Source of the DNA: an uncultured Propionibacteriaceae bacterium
Lineage (GTDB): Bacteria; Actinomycetota; Actinomycetes; Propionibacteriales; Propionibacteriaceae
DNA length: 64,000 nucleotides
NCBI GenBank assembly: GCA_938046585.1
Contig: CALIWR010000009.1
Span: forward strand, 1 to 64,000
Direction of reading: 5' to 3'
Shown here: one piece after another, positions 42,501-50,400 of the stretch
How the letters are laid out: the number at the start of each line of letters is the position of its first letter
Position numbering within the stretch: the first letter of the stretch is position 1
The notes under the pieces: generated by a model
Databases searched by the model: none
The model's input: only the letters and a program-made list of their open reading frames with translations
Told to the model about the DNA's origin: nothing
Made by a program: the position numbers and the translations under genes

Positions 42501-43916
42501 CGAACCCCGACACCCTCATCCCGGTTCGATGAGCTCGGGGTCGACAGCATCGGGCTGATGGATGTGGTCACCGCGCTACGCAGACCCGGTGCCGGAAGAC
42601 CAGCCTGGCAAGTACGGGTTCTCGACCTTGTTGAGAGCCTTAGCCTGGCCGACGCTGCCCTGCAGATGAAACCAGCCGAGACCTCCAGACCCGATGCGTC
42701 ACCAAAGACTCACTCTTGGCCGTTGCCTCGGCTGGCCCGGGCCTACGTGGCCACCTGCGGGGCCAGTCTCGCCACGATCGCCCAGAGCCAGGTCGTCACC
42801 CTTCCCGAGGCAGACGAGGCCGAACTGCGACAGATCGTCGCTGACCTGCTGGCCGACCTGGTCACGGCCCACCCCATCCTGGCCGCCCGCCTCGACGAGA
42901 CCGGAACCACCCTGCTCAGCGGTGGCGCCCCACCCCGCCTAGAGACCCTGCCCGCGGACCAGCCGCTGGCCGATGCCCGTACCGCCCACCTCGCCCTGCT
43001 GAATCCCTGGCGAGGACCGCTGTGCGCGGCCGGTATCCGCCGGGGACGGCCCGGCCAGGCGCCTCTGCTACTGATCACGGTGCACCACCTGGCAGTGGAC
43101 GTAGTCTCCTGGCGGGTGCTGGGTGACGATATAGAGCGCCTCGGGCAGGGCCAGGCCATCGACCCCGAACAACCACTTCCCCACGACAGCGCCGCGGCTA
43201 CCGCCCGAGACCTGCCGGATCGCGAGCCCCGTGGGCCCGCCCTGGGGGCGCGGCATGCCGACCCTCGGATTGATCGGGAACTAGGGCCTGCCCTGTGGCA
43301 TCGGGCCTCAGCGGCCGAGACGGACGCCGTACTAGCCATGGCAAGCCATGGGATCGGCGTGGACGACATCCTGGGCATTGTCACGGCCATGACCGATCAG
43401 GACATCGCAGCGGCGCACGGCCACCTGAGCGAGACGGACCACGCCTGGTACACCGTCGAAACCCACGGCCGCGAGGGGATGGAGGACACCCGCGCAGTGG
43501 GCTGGTTCACCGCCGAACGGACCCGCCAGGTGCGCCTGCCCCCGACCTGGAGTCATGCCGCGCTGATGCGGGCGCTCGCCGAGGCCCGCGAGGACGACCA
43601 CGCGTTGGCCGCCAGCTGCCTCAACTACCTGGGGCGACTGGACCTGATGTCGCCGATGGCTGGTGCCAAGTGGCAGTTCCTGCCACCCGAGCAGCTCGTC
43701 CACCAGCTGGGGTCGCCAGGAGTGGGTTCGATACCCGCGCGGTTCTCGATGACGCTGACGGCCCACGTCGAGACCACCGCTGAAGGTCCGGTGATCGCCG
43801 TCGCCTTCGCCGGTGCCGCAGGCCTGCTGGGGCCAGAACAGGTCGAACAGTACGCGCTGCGCTGGCTAACCACTCTTGAAAACATCATTCACGCAACAGA
43901 GGAGACCGACCGGTGA
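39537..43916 (+). CDS. NRPS, C-A-PCP-E (MbtF-like)
   Basis: A 1459-residue synthetase. Domains: condensation 1-430 (MHHVVVDGW near 143); adenylation about 455-960 (VVFTSGSTGRAKG near 611, NCYGPTEATVE); carrier about 965-1030 (FDELGVDSIGL near 1000); epimerisation-type about 1040-1459 (HHLAVDVVSWRVL near 1181, LNYLGRLD). My reading of the adenylation pocket is D-A-Q-D-A-G-C-V-E-K, with two acidic residues that suit a side chain bearing an amine or hydroxylamine. Length and context resemble MbtF of mycobactin, which adds the terminal hydroxylysine. No thioesterase is present, so release may be by cyclisation. Coupled by ATGA to both neighbours. Confidence 0.8.
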   Translation: MTSIVDALALSPTQAGMVAVSAAQPTYDPYLVTLALDLTGVAASQVPELRRALEELCRRHGHLAGQIRSEGLPHPVLLIRDGARPVWQTRDLRAEPDPIAAAQQIRTTEGNRPLPLSTGPLTRATLLQVSGDATDGHYVLLLTMHHVVVDGWCLPRLIGEYAALLGGAGDQVDPPVPLRTYASWIAAQDRARSEDAWRDYLAGILDMPRVGRGTETGGAPAVGEYRLGGAATTAVQDFAQAHGLTLATLIQLAWGRVLSSAVGQDDVAFGSTSSGRHPDIPGGDRIIGGLVTSTPVRVRIDERSPAAAGAELQTQLAHVRRHDWLGSAGVAQAVGAGGRELFDTLVVVENTPIGDSHQPIGLGGNATARLLRVDSPSHYPVTLVALVDNGELVVRAECYDTQVPDGWSFADPQRTARRVAHVLTNLVTARSLAEVGILLDDETATVPGAPTPTRLPDCLAAAFQMAAARTPQARALADNDGELTFEECHAAVTALADTLRRSGVNPGEPVAVALPRDRRVVIAPFAVAAAGGVTIHLDPTQPVARMAQILTDSGATRVLTDAVTAAALGEQVPGGVHCGTPEVSAPGQVTWQKFGDPGPGQLPSLPEARRLAYVVFTSGSTGRAKGVAVSHEALLSYWRHHDRHVLRPMEKLLGRPMRVAHAWSTGFDAAWQPQVALLSGQCVQIIDEQTRNDPGLLVRALAEHTIDMIDTTPSMMLRLLSAGLLADEHHRLSVLALGGEAIAQDLWDRLRSLGIVVWNCYGPTEATVECFMARVDHHRRPTIGHPLDAMAAAVLDHRLRPLPAGMSGQLAVWGTQLAEGYLGRPEENAAAFRILFNAQRGYLTGDRARRSLDDTFAFEGRCDEQVKINGYRVEPEESATVLRCLPGVRDACVVVEEDSGRPFLGALVVTDRPASEVRSEAATRLPAYLLPRVVVAVPQLPMTRNGKLDRAAATQLLAAADLGQTTPTTAEASPALADLLTVVSRLTGRTPTPSSRFDELGVDSIGLMDVVTALRRPGAGRPAWQVRVLDLVESLSLADAALQMKPAETSRPDASPKTHSWPLPRLARAYVATCGASLATIAQSQVVTLPEADEAELRQIVADLLADLVTAHPILAARLDETGTTLLSGGAPPRLETLPADQPLADARTAHLALLNPWRGPLCAAGIRRGRPGQAPLLLITVHHLAVDVVSWRVLGDDIERLGQGQAIDPEQPLPHDSAAATARDLPDREPRGPALGARHADPRIDRELGPALWHRASAAETDAVLAMASHGIGVDDILGIVTAMTDQDIAAAHGHLSETDHAWYTVETHGREGMEDTRAVGWFTAERTRQVRLPPTWSHAALMRALAEAREDDHALAASCLNYLGRLDLMSPMAGAKWQFLPPEQLVHQLGSPGVGSIPARFSMTLTAHVETTAEGPVIAVAFAGAAGLLGPEQVEQYALRWLTTLENIIHATEETDR

Positions 43917-46900
43917 TCGATGCCCCATGGTTGAGAGAACGCCTCACCGAGGAATTGTCGCTGGACCCGGCGGAGGTCGCCAGCCTGTCCGAGGAGACGG
44001 ACCTGATCGGTCTCGGCCTCGACTCGCTGCGGGTGCTGGCGATCAGCGACGCGCTGGCCCGGGCCGGGGTCCGGGTGCACTTCTCGGAACTGATGATGGA
44101 TCCGACATTCGGCGGCTGGCTCCAGGTGATCGCCGCGGCAGAGAACAGCGCGGTGACCGATGTGGCACCGCAGGACAGCGCAGCGCAGGAGGAATTTCCC
44201 CTCGCCACCATGCAGCATGCCTACTGGCTGGGGCGCCGTCCAGACCAACGTCTCGGCGGTGTTGCGGCCCATCTCTACGTCGAATTCGACGGAGTCAGCG
44301 AGGACCCGGACGCATTCGCCGAGGCGCTACGACAAGCCGCCACCGAGCTGGTACGGCGTCACCCCATGCTGCGTACGGCGGTGCTCGACACCGGTACCCA
44401 ACAGGTCCTGCCGGTCCCCGACGAGTCACCTTTGCAGGTGCATGATCTGCGCGGGTCGACCCAGGCCGAGACCCAGGAACAACTTGACCGACTGCGTACC
44501 CGGTACAGCCACCAGCTGCTCGACCTGAGTCGGGCGGAGGTCTGGAAACCGGTACTGAGCCTGCTGCCCGGCCGGCGTCACCGGTTCCACCTGGATGTCG
44601 ACATGGTCGCTGCGGATGCGATGAGCTACCGACAGCTGACCGAAGACCTGGCGGTGCTGACGTCCAGGGCCCTCGGACGACCAGCCCCTCACCTGACCCC
44701 GCTGCACGTGACCTACCGCGACTACCTGCTGGGCCAGCGGCAGGCCTTGGAGACAGCCGACAGTCCCCAGGCGCAACGCAGGCAACGGGACCAGCAATGG
44801 TGGCAGACGCGGCTTGTCGACCTGCCCCAGCCGCCAGGACTGCCGTTCATCCCCGAACAGCGTCGGGCTGAACCCCACCGCAGTACCCGCCTGGCCGCCA
44901 CCTTGTCCGCTGCCGAATACCGCTCACTGCAGGAGCGGGCGCATCACCGTTGCCTGACCCCGGCGATGGTAGTCGCGACAGTTTTCGCCCAGGTCCTGGG
45001 ACGCTGGGCCGACCGCAGCCGAATGTTGCTGAACATGCCGCTGTTCGCGCGGGAACCAGTCCACCCCGAGATCGACCTGGTAGTCGGTGATTTCACCAAT
45101 TCTGTGATGGTGAGCGCGGCGACCTCGGCCGACAGTTTCACACAGGCCGTTCGGGCCCTGTCGCGGGAGGTTCATACCGCTGCTGCTCATTCGGGCTACA
45201 CCGGTCTGAACGTGCTTCGTGATCTGGGCCGGCACCAAGGGCACCCGGTCACCGCGAACGTCGTCTACACCTCGGGGCTCGATCTGGGGGACTTGTTCTC
45301 ACCCGAGGTACGCAGGCTCTTCGGAACCCCGGTCCACATCATCTCCCAAGGCCCCCAAGTGGACCTTGACGCGCAGGTGGTGCAATTTGACGGCGGCATG
45401 CTGCTGAACTGGGATCTGCGCCGCGACGCCCTGCCCCCGGGACTCGCTGAGGACATGTTCTCCGCGTTCGCGGGTTTCCTGCGACGACTCGCCAGCGAAG
45501 ACGAGGCCTGGGATGCCCCCTGCACGATCGACCTGCCACAGCATCAACGCCGGATCCGCGCCGAGGCCAACGCGACCTGGCGGGACCTGCCGGCCCGTAC
45601 CCTGCACGCAGCGATCCTGGAGCAGGCCCAGCGAGCGCCCGAGGCCTTGGCCGTACGGTGGCGTGATGCCGGTGGCACGGCCCGGACGTTGAGCTACGAG
45701 GAGCTGGTGCGGCAGGCGGGTGCCGTCGCGCAGGCACTGCGCCGCGGTGGCGTACGGCCGGGAGACACCGTCGGGCTGCAGCTGCCCCGCGGCCCCCATC
45801 AGGTCGTTGCCGTCGTGGGGGCCTTGTTGGCTGGTGCCACCTACCTCCCGGTGGGAATGCAGCAGCCTGATTCGCGGCGCGACCGGGTACTCGCCGACGG
45901 CGCCGCGGCAACACTGCTGACGACCGACGAGATCTCGGCAGCGCTCGCGGCCGGGCTTCCTGCCCTCACCGATGTGGTCGCTGCTGCGGCGCCGGTGACG
46001 CCCGAGGCCATCGCGTACGTGCTGTTCACCTCCGGCAGCACCGGTCAGCCCAAGGGCGTCGAGGTCAGCCATGCCGCCGCCGCGAACACGCTGGACTCGA
46101 TAGCCGCCCGTTTCGATCTGGCGGCCCGCCCGCCGACCGTCTTGGCCTTGTCCGCCTACGACTTCGACCTGTCCGTCCTCGACATCTTCCTGCCGTTGGG
46201 TCTGGGCGGCCAGGTGGTTCTGGTGGAGGAGCACCAGGCGGTGGATGCCGTGGCCTGGGCCGAACTGGTCGCCCAGTTCCGCGTTGATCTGCTCAACTGT
46301 GCGCCGGGACTCGTCGGCATGCTGCACGAGGCGGGCGAGCCGGAGCAGCTGGCCTGCCTGCGGCTGCTGCTTACCGGCGGTGATCGGGTGCCGCCGGCCC
46401 TGGCACAGGCGATGCGCCGTCAGATTCCTGGGCTGGTTTTCGTCGGCCTGGGCGGGGCAACCGAGGCCGCCATCCACTCGACGATGTTCGTGGTGGACGA
46501 TTCGCTGCCGGACGATGTCACAGCCGTGCCGTACGGCAGGCCCCTGGACAACGTCACGATGCGGGTAGTCAACGAGGATGGTCTCGACGCCCCGGACTTT
46601 GTCGTGGGAGAACTCTGGATCGGTGGGCGTGGCCTGGCCCAAGGGTACCGGGGCGACCCGGAGCGTACGGCGCAACGCTTCGTCACCGTCGCCGGGCAAC
46701 GCTGGTACCGCACCGGTGACCTTGCCCGGTACCGCAGCGATGGGGTCGTGGAAATCCTGGGACGCCGCGACGACCAGGTCAAGATCCGGGGATTCCGCGT
46801 GGAGCCGGGCGAAGTGGAGGCTGCGCTGGAGTCGCTGGATGCCGTGGAGGCGGCCGTGGTCGTGGCCCGCGACGGGCGTCTGCTGGCCGCGGTTCAGCCG

Positions 46901-47407
46901 GCCGCCACGGCCTCGGGAAGCTTCTCCGCTCACCAGGTCAGGGAAGAATTAGCCCGCCTGCTGCCGTCGCATATGATCCCGGCGGGCATCGTCGATGTGC
47001 CAGCGGTACCGATCACCGGCAACGGGAAGAAAGATCGCAGGCGTGCCGCGCAGGTGATTGAGGAGGCCCTGGCCGAGGCCGCCTCCTCGTCACCCTCCGA
47101 GACGGCTACCCCCCGCGATGCCCTGGAGGCAGCGCTCAGCTACCTGCTGGGCCAGGTGCTGGGAGCCGAGGTCAACTCCGTCACCGCCGACTTCTTCGAT
47201 CTGGGTGGCGACTCGATCCTGGCCACCAGCTACACCGCGCGGGTGCGGGAATTCCTGGGCGTGGAGACGATGACGGTGGCTGATGTGCTGGAGTGCCGCA
47301 GCGTCCGGATGCTGGCCGATCGGCTGAACCAGCTGCACCCTCAAACCGAGCAGCTACAGGCCACGGCGGAACTGCTGGTCGAGGTAGCTAAGGCGCAGAC
47401 ACCGTGA
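43913..47407 (+). CDS. mbtB: NRPS, ArCP-Cy-A-PCP (MbtB-like)
   Basis: A 1164-residue initiating synthetase. Residues 1-75: aryl carrier domain (IGLGLDSLRVL, Ser about 37). Residues 95-520: heterocyclisation domain with DMVAAD near 230 in place of HHxxxDG. Residues 550-1060: adenylation (VLFTSGSTGQPKG near 702, GLGGATEAAIHS). Residues 1065-1140: carrier (FFDLGGDSILATS near 1096). It should receive the aryl acid on ArCP, join it to Ser, Thr or Cys and close an oxazoline or thiazoline ring. My pocket reading is D-L-L-N-L-G-L-I-H-K, near the Cys code DLYNLSLIWK but different at key positions, so the amino acid is uncertain. The symbol is by analogy. Confidence 0.8.
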   Translation: MIDAPWLRERLTEELSLDPAEVASLSEETDLIGLGLDSLRVLAISDALARAGVRVHFSELMMDPTFGGWLQVIAAAENSAVTDVAPQDSAAQEEFPLATMQHAYWLGRRPDQRLGGVAAHLYVEFDGVSEDPDAFAEALRQAATELVRRHPMLRTAVLDTGTQQVLPVPDESPLQVHDLRGSTQAETQEQLDRLRTRYSHQLLDLSRAEVWKPVLSLLPGRRHRFHLDVDMVAADAMSYRQLTEDLAVLTSRALGRPAPHLTPLHVTYRDYLLGQRQALETADSPQAQRRQRDQQWWQTRLVDLPQPPGLPFIPEQRRAEPHRSTRLAATLSAAEYRSLQERAHHRCLTPAMVVATVFAQVLGRWADRSRMLLNMPLFAREPVHPEIDLVVGDFTNSVMVSAATSADSFTQAVRALSREVHTAAAHSGYTGLNVLRDLGRHQGHPVTANVVYTSGLDLGDLFSPEVRRLFGTPVHIISQGPQVDLDAQVVQFDGGMLLNWDLRRDALPPGLAEDMFSAFAGFLRRLASEDEAWDAPCTIDLPQHQRRIRAEANATWRDLPARTLHAAILEQAQRAPEALAVRWRDAGGTARTLSYEELVRQAGAVAQALRRGGVRPGDTVGLQLPRGPHQVVAVVGALLAGATYLPVGMQQPDSRRDRVLADGAAATLLTTDEISAALAAGLPALTDVVAAAAPVTPEAIAYVLFTSGSTGQPKGVEVSHAAAANTLDSIAARFDLAARPPTVLALSAYDFDLSVLDIFLPLGLGGQVVLVEEHQAVDAVAWAELVAQFRVDLLNCAPGLVGMLHEAGEPEQLACLRLLLTGGDRVPPALAQAMRRQIPGLVFVGLGGATEAAIHSTMFVVDDSLPDDVTAVPYGRPLDNVTMRVVNEDGLDAPDFVVGELWIGGRGLAQGYRGDPERTAQRFVTVAGQRWYRTGDLARYRSDGVVEILGRRDDQVKIRGFRVEPGEVEAALESLDAVEAAVVVARDGRLLAAVQPAATASGSFSAHQVREELARLLPSHMIPAGIVDVPAVPITGNGKKDRRRAAQVIEEALAEAASSSPSETATPRDALEAALSYLLGQVLGAEVNSVTADFFDLGGDSILATSYTARVREFLGVETMTVADVLECRSVRMLADRLNQLHPQTEQLQATAELLVEVAKAQTP

Positions 47408-50400
47408 GATCGCTCGACGAGGTACGGGCCCTGCTCGCCCAACGGCGAGGTGATGCCGTACCCGGGCCGACGATGGTCACGCCGGGGCCGCGGGCAGCGC
47501 GGCCGCAGCTGAGTTCCGCGCAACGGGGGATCTGGGCCCACCAGCAGCTCGACCCGCGCAGCAGCGCCTACAACTTGTGCCTGAGGATGACGCTGACCAC
47601 CGCGGCGGGGGCTGAGCCCATCGACGAGGACCGCCTCGTCGAGGCCTTCGGTGTGCTCGTACGCCGACACGAGGTGTTGCGTACGACGTATCCCAGCGGA
47701 CCAGACGGCGAGCCGTGGCAGCAGGTACACGACGACCTCGAACCGGAAGTACGCCGGTATGCCCCGGGGTCAGACCTGGCTGAGATCACCCGCAATGCTG
47801 CCACCCGCCCGTTTGACCTGGCCGTCGACAGCCCAATCCGGCTGGACCTGGTACGGCCAGATCCCGGCACGCTGGTGGTCGTCATGACCTTGCAGCACAT
47901 CGTCTGGGACGGCATGACGATGTCGGTCCTGGCGCGGGACCTGAGCGCTGCCTATGCCGGGGAAAAGCTCCCTGAGCTGACCTGGCAGGTTGTGGACTTC
48001 GCCGCCCAGGAGGCCGCCCCGTCAACCGCCGAGCGGGCCTACTGGGCGCAGGTGTTCACCGACGGCATACCGCAGCTCCCGCTGCCGACGGTCGATGATG
48101 CGACCGGGGCAGGTGCCCGCCGCGATTACCGACTCAGCCACGATGCGGACACCAATCTGCGGCGCCTGGCGGGAGAACTGCGGGTAAGTCCCTTCGCGGT
48201 GTTCATCGCCGCCTATCACCTTGCCTTACGGTTGGTCTCAGGCCAGCCACGGACCGTGATCGGCACCACGGTCGCCAATCGGGAACAGCCGGGCCAGGAG
48301 CTGCTCTTCGGTAATTTCAGTAACCAGATTCCGCTGCTGATCGACAGCTCCTCCTCGTCTGACATCAGCTTCGGCGACCTGGTGGCGAAAACCGCGCAGG
48401 TGATCTCCGGGGCCTTCCGCCATAAATTGCTGCCGGCAGACGCGATCAGCGCAGCTGCGGGGCTCGACCGGTCTGTCGGCGACGAGCTGTTCCGTACCAT
48501 GGTGCTCTTCCTCACCCGTGACATCGCCGGTCCTCGTTTCCCGGGCACGGCCTGTACCTGGGAGCTGATCGACAACGAGGCGGCCCTCTACCCGCTGGCA
48601 GTGGAGGCCTTCCACCACCCGGACCACACCGAGGTGCAATTCACCCATCAGCGGGTGCTCTGTGCAGACGTGGTGGATGCCGTGGCCGATCTTCTGGACA
48701 CGGTGTTGGCGTCCGCGACAGCCCAGTGTCCGGTGACGGAGCTGCTGCGCCCAGGCCGGGCCGACCAGGACTTCTTGGCGCAGCACGCGGCGGGCCCGCG
48801 GCGCGTGATCGAACCGGTGACCGTTGACGCGATGCTGCGGCAGGCAGCCTCCCGAGCCGGACAGCACCGAGCCGTGGTGATCTGCGATCCGCATGGCCGA
48901 GAGCAGACCTGCTGGACCTATGCCCAGTTCGATGCGCAGGTGAACCGGCTCACCCGAGAACTGTTAGCTCACGGCGTGGCCACCGGCGACCGGGTCTTGG
49001 TAGTGACCGGAAGGGTGGCGCAACTGCCGGTGGCGCTGGCGGCGGTGCTGCGAGCCGGTGCCTGCTACGTCCCGGTGGATCCGGCATTCCCGGTACGCCG
49101 GATCCGTGCCATGACCGATGATGCGGATCCCTGCCTGGTGCTGCTCGCCGGGCCAGCGCCGCGGGACCCGGACAGCTACGGGACGGTCCCCCTACTGGAC
49201 CTGGACTGCCCCGAAGTCATCGCCCGGGTACAGGCCCGCGGCAGCGATGCCGTGGCCCCGCAGGAACTGACCCGGCCACTGACCGGCGAAGACGGCTGCT
49301 ATCTGATCTACACCTCCGGTTCGACCGGGCAGCCGAAGGGTGTGCTGAACCATCACCGGGGTGTGGCTAACCATCTGCAGTGGTACGGGCAGACCTTCTT
49401 GCAGGGCCGCTGCGCACGGGTGCTGCACAAGGCACCCGTGACCTTCGATGTGGGGCTTGCGGAGCTGCTCCACCCGCTCTCCAGCGGGGGCACTGCGGTG
49501 TTGCCCTGCTCCCAGTGGTGGCAGGCGGATGTGGCGGCGCTGGTGAACATGGTCGCCGAGCAGCGGATACAGGTGCTCTCCCTGGTACCCAGTTATCTGC
49601 GAGTCATCCTGGACACCGTCGAGGACCCAGGCCGGATGCGGTGCCTGGAACAGCTGCTGCTGGGCGGCGAGGCCGTACCCGGAAACCTGGCGACCCGGGC
49701 CCGGGACCTGCTGGGCTGCCGGGTCCACAGCCTGTACGGCCCCACGGAGGCCGCCATGGACGTCACCGGCGTCGAATTCACCCCGGAGCTGGCCGTAGCC
49801 GCCGGGGAGAACCTGATCGGACGACCGGAGGACAACGTCACCGTCCGGCTGCTCGACAGGTACGGGCACGAGGTGCCGGTGGGCGTGCCCGGCGAGTTGT
49901 GCCTGGTCGGGGTACAGGTGGCTGACGGCTACCGCAACCTGCCCGAGGAGACGGCGGCCGCTTTCGGCGTGAGCCCGATCGAGGCCGATGGCGGCGCCCG
50001 CATGTACCGTACGGGTGACATCGCCTCTTGGCGCCGCGATGGGCAACTCGTGTACCACGGCCGGATCGGGGAGCAGGTCAAGGTACGCGGCAACCGAGTG
50101 GAACTCGGTGAGGTCGAGGCGGCGCTGCTGGAGGTCCCGGGGGTACGGCAGGCGGCGGCTCGGGTCTGGCGGGACCGGCTCGTCGGATACCTGGTGTTGT
50201 CCCCGGGGACCCGCCTGGGGATCGACGAGGTGCGGCAGATCATGGGCCGGCGGGTGCCGAGCTACCTAGTGGTCGAGGCCATCGTGGAGCTCTCAGCCTT
50301 GCCGCTGAACTCCCACGGCAAACTTGACCGCGGCGCGCTGGCGGAACCAGAGCTGAGCCTCGGCACGGGCGAGGAATTACGCGGCGTGGAGGTGCGTGTC

